A stretch of 64,000 bases of DNA from Mesorhizobium sp. INR15 (GTDB lineage Bacteria; Pseudomonadota; Alphaproteobacteria; Rhizobiales; Rhizobiaceae), in assembly GCF_015500075.1 (NCBI RefSeq), contig NZ_CP045496.1, positions 744,001-808,000 of the forward strand, in the 5' to 3' direction. This document shows, piece by piece, positions 1 through 10,101 of this stretch (within the stretch, counting starts at the first letter, position 1; each line of letters opens with the position of its first letter). The notes beneath the pieces were generated by a model. It had not been told where the DNA came from, did not search any database, and saw nothing but the letters and a program-made list of their open reading frames with translations. Made by a program: the position numbers and the translations under genes.

Positions 1-1
1 C

Positions 2-583
2 ACAATGGAGTTTCTGGCGCCCCGTTTCGCGGCCATGCGCGATGGCCTGAATGCGATGCCGGGCGTGACGATCGTCGCCGATATCGCGCCGAAGCCGGTT
101 ACCAAGCAGGGCGGGTTTGCCACCATGCAGACCATCCTTCTTGCCAACCCGGATGTAGACGTTGTGCTCGGTGGCGATGCCGTGGTGCTTGGCGCACTCG
201 AAGCATTGCGCGCGGCGGGCAAGGACCGCCCCGACCAGTTCCTCGGCGGAATTGACGGCGAGGCGGAGGCGGTTTCCGAGATCAGGAAAGCGACCAGCCC
301 TTACAAGGCGAGCATTTCTCTATCCTCGCCCGTCTTCGGATACGCCATGGGTCAGTTCGCGGCCGACTGGCTCGAAGGAAAAAGCATTCCGCAAGCGATG
401 GACATTCTTCCGATAGCGCTGACGAGCGTCAATCTCGCGCAGTACGAGGCAGATCTGATTGACCCAGCTTCCGTTTACGCGGACCCTGTGCGCCGAGACG
501 CCTACCTCAAGATGTATGGCAACATCTGCTATGACAGCCGCGACCAGTATGTGAATTTCCCATGGTCGTCGGAGCAGAAATAG
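2..583 (+). CDS. Sugar-type ABC transporter periplasmic binding protein, C-terminal part
   Basis: The reading frame is open from the window edge to a TAG stop, so only the last 193 or so residues are present and the true start lies upstream. The segment NPDVDVVLGGDAVVLGALEA, followed by FLGGIDGEAEAV, is typical of the second lobe of Peripl_BP_4 / ribose-binding-like proteins: a predicted count of how many effector molecules are seen, then a conserved Asp near the hinge. Such proteins deliver sugars or related solutes to an ABC importer. No permease or ATPase follows on the right, so the rest of the transporter should lie to the left. The substrate cannot be told from this fragment. Confidence 0.75.
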   Translation, partial: TMEFLAPRFAAMRDGLNAMPGVTIVADIAPKPVTKQGGFATMQTILLANPDVDVVLGGDAVVLGALEALRAAGKDRPDQFLGGIDGEAEAVSEIRKATSPYKASISLSSPVFGYAMGQFAADWLEGKSIPQAMDILPIALTSVNLAQYEADLIDPASVYADPVRRDAYLKMYGNICYDSRDQYVNFPWSSEQK

Positions 584-677
584 CTGGCCGGTGCGGCAGG
601 CCGACATTCGCTTCATTCGACCGAAACTGAAATGAGATTTTAAAGACAAAGAATGAGACAATATATGGCATCTCACG

Positions 678-695
678 CCTGCCGTTACCGGCAGG
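678..695. terminator. Possible hairpin terminator after the binding-protein gene
   Basis: A perfect 7-bp GC-rich stem (CCTGCCG / CGGCAGG) with a 4-nt loop lies about 95 bp after the binding-protein stop. It is not followed by a clear T-run, so a terminator role is only a guess. The remainder of 584-790 shows no gene. Confidence 0.25.
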
Positions 696-790
696 GGCCA
701 TTCTAGGGCCAACTGCGGTCGCACCGCCGTCCGATAGCGAGGAGAAATCCTGCCACATCATCCCGACCGCCTGACTGGAGCTTCTCCGCA

Positions 791-1609
791 ATGGACCGTG
801 ACACGCCCCGCCCCGACCTTCAGGACCGCTCGACGGGCCGCTTCGGGCGGGCGCTTGATCTTGTCCGGCAGCGTGGCATTCTCGAGCCGTTTCGGCTTGT
901 CCGCCGGCACGGCATTGGCGAGAGCAGCCGTTTTGTCGCCCGCAACATCCGTTACCTCATCGCCGACCGGCTGGCCCGCAAATGGGACCGCGACAATGGG
1001 GTCGATACGGCGGGGTCGATACGGCTCGACGGGCTCGATGTCGTCGGCCCGCATCGGGACGAGGGCAATGAGTGCGTCTGCACATCGCCAAAATCCTTCG
1101 CCTTCATCATGAACAGCCTGCCGGCCGATCTCGGCGACTATACATTCATCGACATCGGCTCGGGAAAATCACGCACGCTGCTGCTTGCCTCGCATTATCC
1201 GTTCGCGTCGATTGTCGGCGTCGAGTTCGCGCGGGAGCTGGTCGCGATCGCAAAGCGCAACATCGAGCGCTACAAGAGCCCGGCGCAGAAATGCCGTGCG
1301 CTCAGCGTTGTCGAGGCCGATGCCGCCGCCTATGAATTTCCTGAGACACCGCTGCTGGTCTATTTCTACAATCCGTTTTCCAAGGATGTGTTCGATGTCG
1401 TGCTGAGCAACCTCGTGGCATCGCTGGCGCGGCACCGGCGGCGCTGCTTTGTCGTCTATGGCAGTTCGAGCCACAGCGCCATCGACTGGGCTCGGCCGGC
1501 GATCCGCGACACCGGGGTTTTCGAGCGGCTCGTTACGCCGCCGATGCCGCATTTTCTCGATGCGGTTCGGACCATCGACTACGCGGCTTTCGAATATCGG
1601 CCTTCCTAA
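791..1609 (+). CDS. Class I SAM-dependent methyltransferase
   Basis: The 272-residue product has a Rossmann methyltransferase core. Motif I (FIDIGSGKSRTLLLAS) is at about residues 119-134, the acidic ribose-binding residue is E145 in GVEFARELV, and a YFYNPF segment at 191-196 sits where motif IV is expected. It therefore probably transfers a methyl group from S-adenosylmethionine. The acceptor is unknown; the FPF/NPF-type motif is not specific enough to separate protein from small-molecule targets. The gene stands alone, transcribed towards the ATP-grasp gene with only about 45 bp between their ends. A GGAG sequence about 10 nt upstream supports this ATG. Confidence 0.75.
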   Translation: MDRDTPRPDLQDRSTGRFGRALDLVRQRGILEPFRLVRRHGIGESSRFVARNIRYLIADRLARKWDRDNGVDTAGSIRLDGLDVVGPHRDEGNECVCTSPKSFAFIMNSLPADLGDYTFIDIGSGKSRTLLLASHYPFASIVGVEFARELVAIAKRNIERYKSPAQKCRALSVVEADAAAYEFPETPLLVYFYNPFSKDVFDVVLSNLVASLARHRRRCFVVYGSSSHSAIDWARPAIRDTGVFERLVTPPMPHFLDAVRTIDYAAFEYRPS

Positions 1610-1654
1610 CAAGGCGGATGTCGATCATGGCTTGATGGCAGCGTCGACGGAACC

Positions 1655-2890
1655 TCAGCGCCGGCTAATGATCTTTTTCAACAGCCGCTTTGTCAGCACC
1701 CGCCAGGCCGTCAGCGGCAGGTCGATCAGGCCCGGCAGCGGATCGTTCCACGCAAACGCCGCCCAGGACCTGACCGACGCGAAAGACCTGAGATAGGCCA
1801 TGAGGCCGAGGCCGCCGCGCAGCATCAGCCGCATCGATGAAATCGCGTCGCGGGCAAGGTACATCCAGGCCGTGCCGAGGCGCGGCGCGGACGCCGAACT
1901 GGCCCGGCCGTTCGCCGTCTCCCACAGCATGCCACCCAAGTCGACGCCGGCCGACGCGCAAAGCCCGAACCAGGACCAGGGGCGCGGATTGACGTCGAGC
2001 AGTTTCAGCGTGCCGTCGCGGCTGTCGTGCTTGAACTCGACCTCGACCAGCCCGCTGTGGCCGATCGACGCCAGCAAGGCGCGGGCAGCGATGACGGCGC
2101 GGGGCTCGTCGACAACCTCTACGAAGGTGCTGGTGTAGCCGAAGTCGACCGGAAACTGCCTGGTGCGGCGCACCGTGAACTCGGCGACCGGCTTGCCTTC
2201 GCTCCAAAGTGCGGCATAGGAGAACTGGCTTTCGCCGCCGCCTGGAATGAGTTCCTGCACGACGACATTCTCGCCGCCGATCTGGCCGGCGGCATCGCGA
2301 TAGGCGGACAGGAAGGACGCCGCGTCATCGGCCCGGACAACCTTGGCCTTGGCAATGCGGCTGTTGCCGCCGCCCATGTGCGGCTTCAAAACCACGGGGA
2401 AGGTCAGTTCCGGGATATCAGCCTGATCGAGCGACGGCGCGATGTCATAGGTCTTGGGAATGGCCAGCCCCAGGTCCGCCGCCCGCTTGTAGAGAAGCGG
2501 CTTGTCGCAGGCCCATTGCAGCGCATCCCAGCCCGGCAGAACTATTCTGTAGATGGACGAAAGCGCGGCAAGGTTTTCGGAAACCAGACGCACCTCGGGG
2601 TCGGAGGCCGGGACAAGAAGCCATCCCTGCAACTGGTGTGTCTGTGCGGCCTCAAGCAGAAAGGCCAGCGCGTTATCATCACGCGTGCCAGGCCATCGGA
2701 TCGTCGTGCCGACACATCGCGACCAGCCCGGCAGCGGGGAATCGTTGGTGATATAGGCGACAGGCACTTTTTGGGCGCCGAGGCTGCGCGCCAGCGCGAG
2801 CGACCCGTGTGCGCCACCCAGCAGCACTGCACCTGAACTCCCCAAGCCTCCGTCCTCACGTGTTGCTCGCAAGGTCGAAGCACCTTGCAT
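1655..2890 (-). CDS. ATP-grasp carboxylate-amine/thiol ligase family protein
   Basis: The 411-residue protein carries an ATP-grasp fold: VVLKPHMGGGNS around K169, VVQELIPGGGES with E213, VEVEFKHD with E285, and DVNPRPW with N301, which are the expected ATP and magnesium ligands. An N-terminal Rossmann-like domain opens with AVLLGGAHGSLALAR. Family members join a carboxylate to an amine or thiol through an acyl phosphate. Many relatives in polysaccharide or natural-product clusters have unknown substrates, and that is the case here. It is the last gene of a minus-strand series and begins about 55 bp after the FAD enzyme ends, so the two may be co-transcribed. Confidence 0.75.
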   Translation of the reverse strand: MQGASTLRATREDGGLGSSGAVLLGGAHGSLALARSLGAQKVPVAYITNDSPLPGWSRCVGTTIRWPGTRDDNALAFLLEAAQTHQLQGWLLVPASDPEVRLVSENLAALSSIYRIVLPGWDALQWACDKPLLYKRAADLGLAIPKTYDIAPSLDQADIPELTFPVVLKPHMGGGNSRIAKAKVVRADDAASFLSAYRDAAGQIGGENVVVQELIPGGGESQFSYAALWSEGKPVAEFTVRRTRQFPVDFGYTSTFVEVVDEPRAVIAARALLASIGHSGLVEVEFKHDSRDGTLKLLDVNPRPWSWFGLCASAGVDLGGMLWETANGRASSASAPRLGTAWMYLARDAISSMRLMLRGGLGLMAYLRSFASVRSWAAFAWNDPLPGLIDLPLTAWRVLTKRLLKKIISRR

Positions 2891-2945
2891 TTCATTTCAT
2901 TGGCCATTGCCTGACCGAGCGGGCCGCGAGACCCGCCGGTGAAGC

Positions 2946-4193
2946 CTAGTGGGATTTGGCCGACATCGAGGCCGCGCTCAGTTTCACCGTCGCGCGTTGC
3001 CCGGTCCTGCTTCTTGCGCGCTGGATGAGGCGGGTGACGCTGCGCGCCGCGTAGGGCGTGCCGGCAGTGAAGCGCATCAACGGACCAAAGCTCGCGACAG
3101 CGCTGGCGCCAACGAAATGCAAGCCGGGAATGCTCGATTCCAGCCCCGTCGAGAGTATTGGCATGCCGTTCTGGCGGGTGATCGTCTCAAGGAATTCAGG
3201 CGCGAAGAGTCCGAGCTTGCCGATGTCGATGCGGTAGCCGGTGGCCAGCAGGACGTGATCGAAAGTCGAAGCCCCCTGGTCGAATTTCAATTCGATGCGG
3301 GACCCTTTGGCGGTCGCAGCAACAATCGTGCGGCCGGCGTTGACCGGAATGCCCTGGAAATCCGGCAGCAGCCAGGCCGTTGCGCCGGCCTTGAGGCCCT
3401 TGGTGTTGACCCAGTCGCGCGTCGCCACTGGCAACCCATGCACGAGGCCGGGAGCCTCGATCATCCAGGACACAGGGAACGGGCCGACCCGCGAGGGTGA
3501 CGCCAGCAGCCCCGAGATGGTGCCACGCAAGCTTTGGCCGCCGCTTTTGGACGGTTCGCCTAGCCAGTGAATGTCGCCCCGGCAGACCAGTTCGACGTCC
3601 GCCCCGGCCTTTCTCAGCATGACTGCGGACTCGCAAGCGCTTTGCCCGCGCCCGATCACGGCGACACGCTTGCCGCGATAGGCCTCGAATCCGGTGTGAT
3701 CGCTGGTGTGGCTGACCAATTCGGGAGGCAGGCCGTTGAACACGGCCGGCACCAGCTGCTGGTTCTTCAGGCCCATGGCAACGACGACGCGGCCCGCATG
3801 AACGGCATCGCCATCGGCGAGGTTGAGGCGAAATCCGGCGCCCGTCTTTTCGACACGGCGCACCATGCGTGTATCGAGATCGGGAAGCGCCTTGGCCTGA
3901 ACCCACAATCCGTAGTCGACGAAATTCTCCAGCATCAACGGCTCCCGAAGCGCCACCTGCTGGCCATAGGAATCAAGCGACAGGGGGCCATCCGGGTTGC
4001 CGATATAGGTGGCCCGCCAGGGCGAGCGCAGCCGCATGCCCCTCGGCATGTTGTCGCGCCAGAAGCCCATCGGGCTGCCGAAGGCCCGGACGTCGACCTC
4101 GGCGGCCCTCAGGCCCGAGGCAACGCCCAGCCCGAAGGGCCCGGCGCCGATAACGGCCACTTCGCAGTCATTCGTTCTTGTCGAAGCGGTCAA
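2946..4193 (-). CDS. FAD/NAD(P)-dependent monooxygenase-like oxidoreductase
   Basis: The 415-residue protein has two dinucleotide-binding motifs: IGAGPFG at 15-21 for FAD and IGRGQSACE at 180-188 for NAD(P)H. An ATGYR motif follows near residue 320. This is the layout of flavin-containing and N-hydroxylating monooxygenases and of uncharacterised NAD(P)/FAD proteins near them. The start is a TTG preceded by AGGAGG at a good distance. The 186-bp gap before it, after the FkbM gene, could hold its own promoter. Its neighbours are an ATP-grasp ligase downstream and an FkbM methyltransferase upstream, so a modification pathway is possible. The substrate is unknown. Confidence 0.75.
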   Translation of the reverse strand: MTASTRTNDCEVAVIGAGPFGLGVASGLRAAEVDVRAFGSPMGFWRDNMPRGMRLRSPWRATYIGNPDGPLSLDSYGQQVALREPLMLENFVDYGLWVQAKALPDLDTRMVRRVEKTGAGFRLNLADGDAVHAGRVVVAMGLKNQQLVPAVFNGLPPELVSHTSDHTGFEAYRGKRVAVIGRGQSACESAVMLRKAGADVELVCRGDIHWLGEPSKSGGQSLRGTISGLLASPSRVGPFPVSWMIEAPGLVHGLPVATRDWVNTKGLKAGATAWLLPDFQGIPVNAGRTIVAATAKGSRIELKFDQGASTFDHVLLATGYRIDIGKLGLFAPEFLETITRQNGMPILSTGLESSIPGLHFVGASAVASFGPLMRFTAGTPYAARSVTRLIQRARSRTGQRATVKLSAASMSAKSH

Positions 4194-4379
4194 GGCCTTG
4201 TCCTCCTGGTGCCGCCGGAACCCTTGATAAAACCAGGGTTGAAGCTCGTTTTCAGCACCTTTCCTAGTCTCGCCGGGGTTAAGATTGCGAAAATAGACTG
4301 TATCGGGATTGATGAAATCAGGCGGTATGCGTGAAGTTGCCGGAAGTTGTTCGGCATGGTCATTCGCGCGCCGTGAAGA

Positions 4380-5168
4380 TCACGTCGAAAGCCCGCCTTT
4401 TGCGTCAATGGGTAACAGGGCGACGTTGATGTGGTCCTGTTGCTCGCCATACGGCCAGGCGGTCAATTCGCGGCTGATCCCGCCATCCCAGCCAATCTCG
4501 TGAACGCGGTAGTCCATCGCCCGCAGATATGAGAGATAGGCATCGATGCCGATGCCCGAGATTTGCAGCAGCAGGCGTGGCCGAAGTTCGGACAGGATGA
4601 TGGGCCTGTCCTGCGTCAGGATGCGTCTGGCGCCGTCGAAGACGAGTTTCTCGGCGCCTTCAACGTCGATCTTGATGAAATCGACCGGCGATTGGACGAC
4701 CGCGTCAAGTGTCCGCACGGTGGTTGCCTGGTAGCGGAAGGTTTCCGGTTCAGGTGCATCCAGAACGCCTCGGGGTGACAGATGCGTGCTGCCCGGATTG
4801 TCGTCGTTTGCCCGCCAGCGCAATTGATGCCGGCCCTCGGCGGAGCCGAGCGCATAAGCGTGAACGGTGACATTGGCCAGGTTGTTGGCCGCCACCGTCC
4901 TGCACAGATGGTGATGAATATCCTCGCGCGGCTCGAACGCTACGATGGTGCCGGTCTCGCCAACCAGATGCGCCAGATGCACCGTATACCAGCCAAGGTT
5001 GGCGCCGATGTCGACGGCAGTCATTCCCGGTTTGACCGTGGCGCGCACGAAGGCGGTCTCGCGGCATTCCCAGTCGCCGCTCACTATGCCGCGCGACACA
5101 TAAAGATCCTCTGGATTGATCCAGAAACGGGTGCCGTCCTCGCGTTCGGCCAGGGTGTAAGCCGGCAT
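4380..5168 (-). CDS. FkbM family methyltransferase
   Basis: The 262-residue protein shows the FkbM signature: motif I VDIGANLGWYT at 52-62, the acidic loop FEP with E79, and FIKIDVEGAE near 164-173, where the conserved Asp/Glu pair occurs. Family members O- or N-methylate sugars, polyketides and peptides. The ATG sits 2 bp after the stop of the acyl-CoA synthetase gene, so it is almost certainly translated from the same transcript as the amide-transport operon. Its role there is not obvious; methylation of an imported or activated acyl compound, or of a surface glycan, are both open. Confidence 0.85.
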   Translation of the reverse strand: MPAYTLAEREDGTRFWINPEDLYVSRGIVSGDWECRETAFVRATVKPGMTAVDIGANLGWYTVHLAHLVGETGTIVAFEPREDIHHHLCRTVAANNLANVTVHAYALGSAEGRHQLRWRANDDNPGSTHLSPRGVLDAPEPETFRYQATTVRTLDAVVQSPVDFIKIDVEGAEKLVFDGARRILTQDRPIILSELRPRLLLQISGIGIDAYLSYLRAMDYRVHEIGWDGGISRELTAWPYGEQQDHINVALLPIDAKGGLST

Positions 5169-5170
5169 TT

Positions 5171-6952
<1,782 letters not shown>

Positions 6953-6967
6953 GGTTCCCCCTCTTCG

Positions 6968-9391
6968 TCACATCTTGCGCCAGTCGCCCGACTGCTCGAA
7001 GGCATGGGCGGCGCGGTAGATGGTGCTCTCCTCGTAAAAGCGGCCGACCAGCATCATGCCGACCGGCAGGCCACCGACCATGCCGCAAGGCACGCTCATG
7101 GCCGGGTGCCCGGACGCGTCGAAGGCCGACGTGTTCGGGATCATCTCGAAGGCGCGCTGGATGTGCAGCGACAGCGGCGCATCCGGCGGCGGCAGCGGCG
7201 GCGCCGTCATCGGCACGGTCGGCATCAGCAGCAGGTCATAGGTCTTGAACGCCGCGTCATAGGTGGCCCGCAGCAGCCGGCTCAGGTTCTGCGCCTTGGC
7301 GTAGAAGCGGCCGCGATAATGGGTCTGCATGTACTCGCCGACAAACATCGAGATCTTCAGCGTCTTCGACAGGTCGTCGGCGCGGGCGCGCCAGTTGGCA
7401 TGAGCGTCGAGCAGGCTGGTGACGTAGAGACCTTCCCAGTTGGTGCCGAAACCGTTGCCATGCATCATCAGGTCGGTGAGCCCTTCAAGTGCGATCGGCG
7501 TCCAGATCGACTGGCCGTCGCGATGCATGGGAATGGAGGTTTCTTCCACCTGCGCACCAAGCTTGCGCAGCTGATCGCCAGCGGCGCGCACCTTGCGGTC
7601 GACCTCGGCTTCGCTCGCCGCCCAGCCGAAACCTTCGCGCAGGATACCGATGCGCAGGCCGGACACACCGCGCCCAAGCGCACTGGTGTATTTGTCGACA
7701 CGCGGCGCGTATTGACGCGGATCAAGCCCGTCCGCTCCGGCGATGACTTCGAGCAGCAGCGCGTTGTCGGCGACATTCGTGGTGATCGGGCCGGCATGGT
7801 CGATGGTGATCTCGATCGGCATGATGCCGGAATAGGGGACAAGCCCATGCGTCGCCTTCATGCCGTAGGCGCCGCAGAATGCGGCGGGCATGCGGATCGA
7901 TCCGCCCTGGTCGCAGCCGATCGCCATCTCGACTTCGCCGGCGCCGACAAGCGCGCCGGAACCGGAGGACGAGCCGCCAGACGTGTGACCCATCTTGTGG
8001 GGGTTGTGCACCGGTCCGGTGGCGTTGGTGTGGCTGCCGCCCGACAGGCAGAAATACTCGCAATGCGATTTGCCGACGATGGTGCCGCCGGCATCGAGGA
8101 TGCGCGTGACGATGGTGGCATCGAGGTCGGGCACATAACCTTCCAGCGTCGAGGCGCCATTCATCATCGGCACGCCGGCAAGGCAGATATTGTCCTTCAG
8201 CACGATCTTGCGGCCTTCGAGGGGACCGGACGCGGCACCGCGCACCTCGCATTTATAGTACCAGGCGTTCATCGGGTTTTCCGCCGCCGACGGCCGGTAT
8301 CCGGGCGTGCGCGCATACTTCACCTTGGGCAAATGGTCGGGCAGCTGGTCGATGCGATCATAGGCCTGGAAGCTGCCTTCCATCAGCTGCATGTAGGCGA
8401 TGAGCTCCTCGTCGGAGAGGTGCATATGCAGGCCGCTCACCAGGCTCTTCATCTGGTCGAGGGTGGGGCGTCGGATGGTCATGTAGCTCTCCCTGTGGGC
8501 GGGCGGCGCCGTCGCGGCGGGTGATGAGGCTTTGGCCTGGCCTGTGTGGGGCTGGCCTGTGTGGGGCTGGGCTGTGTGGGGCTGGGCTGTGTGGGCGTGG
8601 ATTGCGTGCGCCTGGGCCGAGGGAGACTGGACGCCCAATGCCGGCGAATTGGATTTTGGCGACAATGCCCGGCCACGGCCAAAGCCCATGAAGCTTTCGA
8701 TTTCGCTGCTGCTGGCGTCGTGACCGGCCGGATCCGGCACCGCGCCGCGCTCCATGATGACCAGCCGGTCGCAGACATCGACCAGGAACTCGAGGTTCTG
8801 CTCGACGACCAGCATTGTCAGGCCGGTCTGCTTGCGGATGCGGTTGAGAGTTGCACCCATCTCCTCGATGATCGAGGGCTGGATGCCTTCGGTCGGCTCA
8901 TCCAGCAGCACGATCAGCGGCTCGGCGGCAAGGCAGCGGGCAAGTGCCAGGAGCTGCTGTTCGCCGCCAGACAAGGCGCCGCCCGGCCGATCGAGCAGCC
9001 GTTCGAGGCGCGGAAAATCAGCGACCGCGTTGGTGACCGCCTCCTCGGCATCCGCCGAGGCGCAGTCGCGGTTCCAGGCGAGCCGGATGTTGTCGCGCAC
9101 CGACAGGTGCGGAAAGATGCCTCGGCCCTGCGGCACATAGCCGATGCCGAGCCTTCCGCGCTCGAACGGCGCGAGGCGGGTGATGTCATCACCGTCGAAC
9201 CCGACATGGCCGGCGCCTGCCGGCAGGTAGCCCATTACGGTTTTCAGCAGCGTCGACTTTCCCATGCCGTTGTGGCCGAGCACGCCGACCGCCTCGCCTT
9301 CGCCAAGCGCCAGGGAAACACCGCGCAGGATCTGGATGTCCCCATAGCCGCCGGTCAGGCCGTCGATCGTCAGCAAGGGGCGCGCGCTCAC
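6968..9391 (-). CDS. In-frame fusion: LIV-type ABC ATPase (LivF-like) plus amidase-signature enzyme
   Basis: One open frame of 807 codons joins two proteins. Residues 1-235 are a LivF/UrtE-like ATPase: Walker A GHNGMGKS at 39-46, signature LSGGEQ at 140-145, Walker B VLLDEPTEG at 161-169. Residues 236-303 are a low-complexity linker with PHTAQ/PHTGQ repeats. Met304 onward is a 504-residue amidase whose K96, S171 and S195 (amidase numbering) form the Lys-cisSer-Ser triad. As recalled, the same numbers are reported for the Rhodococcus aliphatic amidase, and the sequence resembles that enzyme throughout. Met304 has its own AGGGAGAG ribosome site, so a free amidase may also be made from 8482. The GTG start at 9391 overlaps the LivG stop. 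It probably powers amide uptake and hydrolyses the amide to acid plus ammonia. Confidence 0.85.
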   Translation of the reverse strand: MSARPLLTIDGLTGGYGDIQILRGVSLALGEGEAVGVLGHNGMGKSTLLKTVMGYLPAGAGHVGFDGDDITRLAPFERGRLGIGYVPQGRGIFPHLSVRDNIRLAWNRDCASADAEEAVTNAVADFPRLERLLDRPGGALSGGEQQLLALARCLAAEPLIVLLDEPTEGIQPSIIEEMGATLNRIRKQTGLTMLVVEQNLEFLVDVCDRLVIMERGAVPDPAGHDASSSEIESFMGFGRGRALSPKSNSPALGVQSPSAQAHAIHAHTAQPHTAQPHTGQPHTGQAKASSPAATAPPAHRESYMTIRRPTLDQMKSLVSGLHMHLSDEELIAYMQLMEGSFQAYDRIDQLPDHLPKVKYARTPGYRPSAAENPMNAWYYKCEVRGAASGPLEGRKIVLKDNICLAGVPMMNGASTLEGYVPDLDATIVTRILDAGGTIVGKSHCEYFCLSGGSHTNATGPVHNPHKMGHTSGGSSSGSGALVGAGEVEMAIGCDQGGSIRMPAAFCGAYGMKATHGLVPYSGIMPIEITIDHAGPITTNVADNALLLEVIAGADGLDPRQYAPRVDKYTSALGRGVSGLRIGILREGFGWAASEAEVDRKVRAAGDQLRKLGAQVEETSIPMHRDGQSIWTPIALEGLTDLMMHGNGFGTNWEGLYVTSLLDAHANWRARADDLSKTLKISMFVGEYMQTHYRGRFYAKAQNLSRLLRATYDAAFKTYDLLLMPTVPMTAPPLPPPDAPLSLHIQRAFEMIPNTSAFDASGHPAMSVPCGMVGGLPVGMMLVGRFYEESTIYRAAHAFEQSGDWRKM
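8487..8494 (-). promoter_or_regulatory. Internal ribosome binding site for a separate amidase start
   Basis: AGGGAGAG lies on the minus strand just before the ATG at 8482-8480 (Met304 of the fused frame). Starting here gives a 504-residue amidase of normal family length whose catalytic residues fall at the canonical numbers, so the amidase may still be translated on its own. Confidence 0.6.
8539..8598. repeat. 15-bp tandem repeat in the ATPase-amidase linker, four copies
   Basis: Four near-identical 15-bp units (GGCCTGTGTGGGGCT, then GGGCTGTGTGGGGCT variants on the plus strand) encode PHTGQ/PHTAQ on the minus strand. Because the unit is a multiple of three, gain or loss of copies changes linker length without breaking the frame. 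Confidence 0.9.
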
Positions 9392-10101
9392 CGGCTCCTC
9401 CCGAGGTAGACATCGCGCACCAGCGGATCCTCCAGCACGTCCTCTACCGGCGCCTGGGCGATGATGCGGCCCTGATGGAAGACGGTGACGGTTTCGGCGA
9501 TCTGGCGGATGAAATGCATGTCGTGCTCGACGACGATCAGCGTCGCGTGTTTGACCAGGCCGCGCAGGATGCCGACCATGCGCTCGACCTCCTCGCCGGA
9601 AAGGCCCGCGGCCGGCTCGTCAAGCAGGATCAGCCACGGCTTGCCGGCCAGCACGATGGCAAGCTCCACCAATTGGCGTTGGCCATGCGACAATTGCCCA
9701 ACCGTCTCGCGGCGCAGGTCGACGATGCCAACCGCCTCCAGGGCTGCAAGTGTCGCCGCGTTTGCGTCGCCTTTGCGCCTTCGCGCGGCAAGCCAGACGT
9801 TCTCATGCACCGAAAGTCCGTTCATGACGCTCGGAACCTGCGTCTTGATGCCGACGCCGCGCCGCCCAAGCTGGAACGGCGCAAGACCGGCGACCGCTTC
9901 ATCGCGCAGATAGATTGCGCCTTCGCTTGGCGTGAGCATGCCTGTCAGGCATTTGAAGAAGGTGCTTTTTCCAGCACCATTGGGTCCGATCAGACAGCGC
10001 AACTCGCGCTCGCGCAGAGCGAAGTCGACGCCATCGACAGCGGTGACGCCGCCGAAACGGACCGTCAGGCCGGTGGTTTCGAGGACGACATCACCGGACA
10101 T
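9388..10101 (-). CDS. LIV/urea-type ABC transporter ATP-binding protein (LivG-like)
   Basis: The 237-residue ATPase has Walker A GPNGAGKS at 39-46, the signature LSHGQRQLVELA and Walker B WLILLDEPAAGLS, followed by a VVEHDMHFIRQIAETVTVF switch region. It is one of the two nucleotide-binding subunits of a branched-chain amino acid/urea/amide importer on the inner face of the membrane. The frame stays open for 71 codons upstream, but that part is a shadow of the permease gene. The ATG at 10101 gives the normal N-terminus and overlaps the permease stop by 11 bp, while the downstream GTG overlaps this stop by 4 bp. Tight coupling of this kind marks a single operon. Confidence 0.9.
   Translation of the reverse strand: MSGDVVLETTGLTVRFGGVTAVDGVDFALRERELRCLIGPNGAGKSTFFKCLTGMLTPSEGAIYLRDEAVAGLAPFQLGRRGVGIKTQVPSVMNGLSVHENVWLAARRRKGDANAATLAALEAVGIVDLRRETVGQLSHGQRQLVELAIVLAGKPWLILLDEPAAGLSGEEVERMVGILRGLVKHATLIVVEHDMHFIRQIAETVTVFHQGRIIAQAPVEDVLEDPLVRDVYLGRSR

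Noticed and set aside
1001..1030. Short direct repeat (GGTCGATACGG twice) in the methyltransferase gene
   Set aside because: Two copies only, in coding DNA, encoding an unremarkable stretch; most likely chance or a small local duplication.
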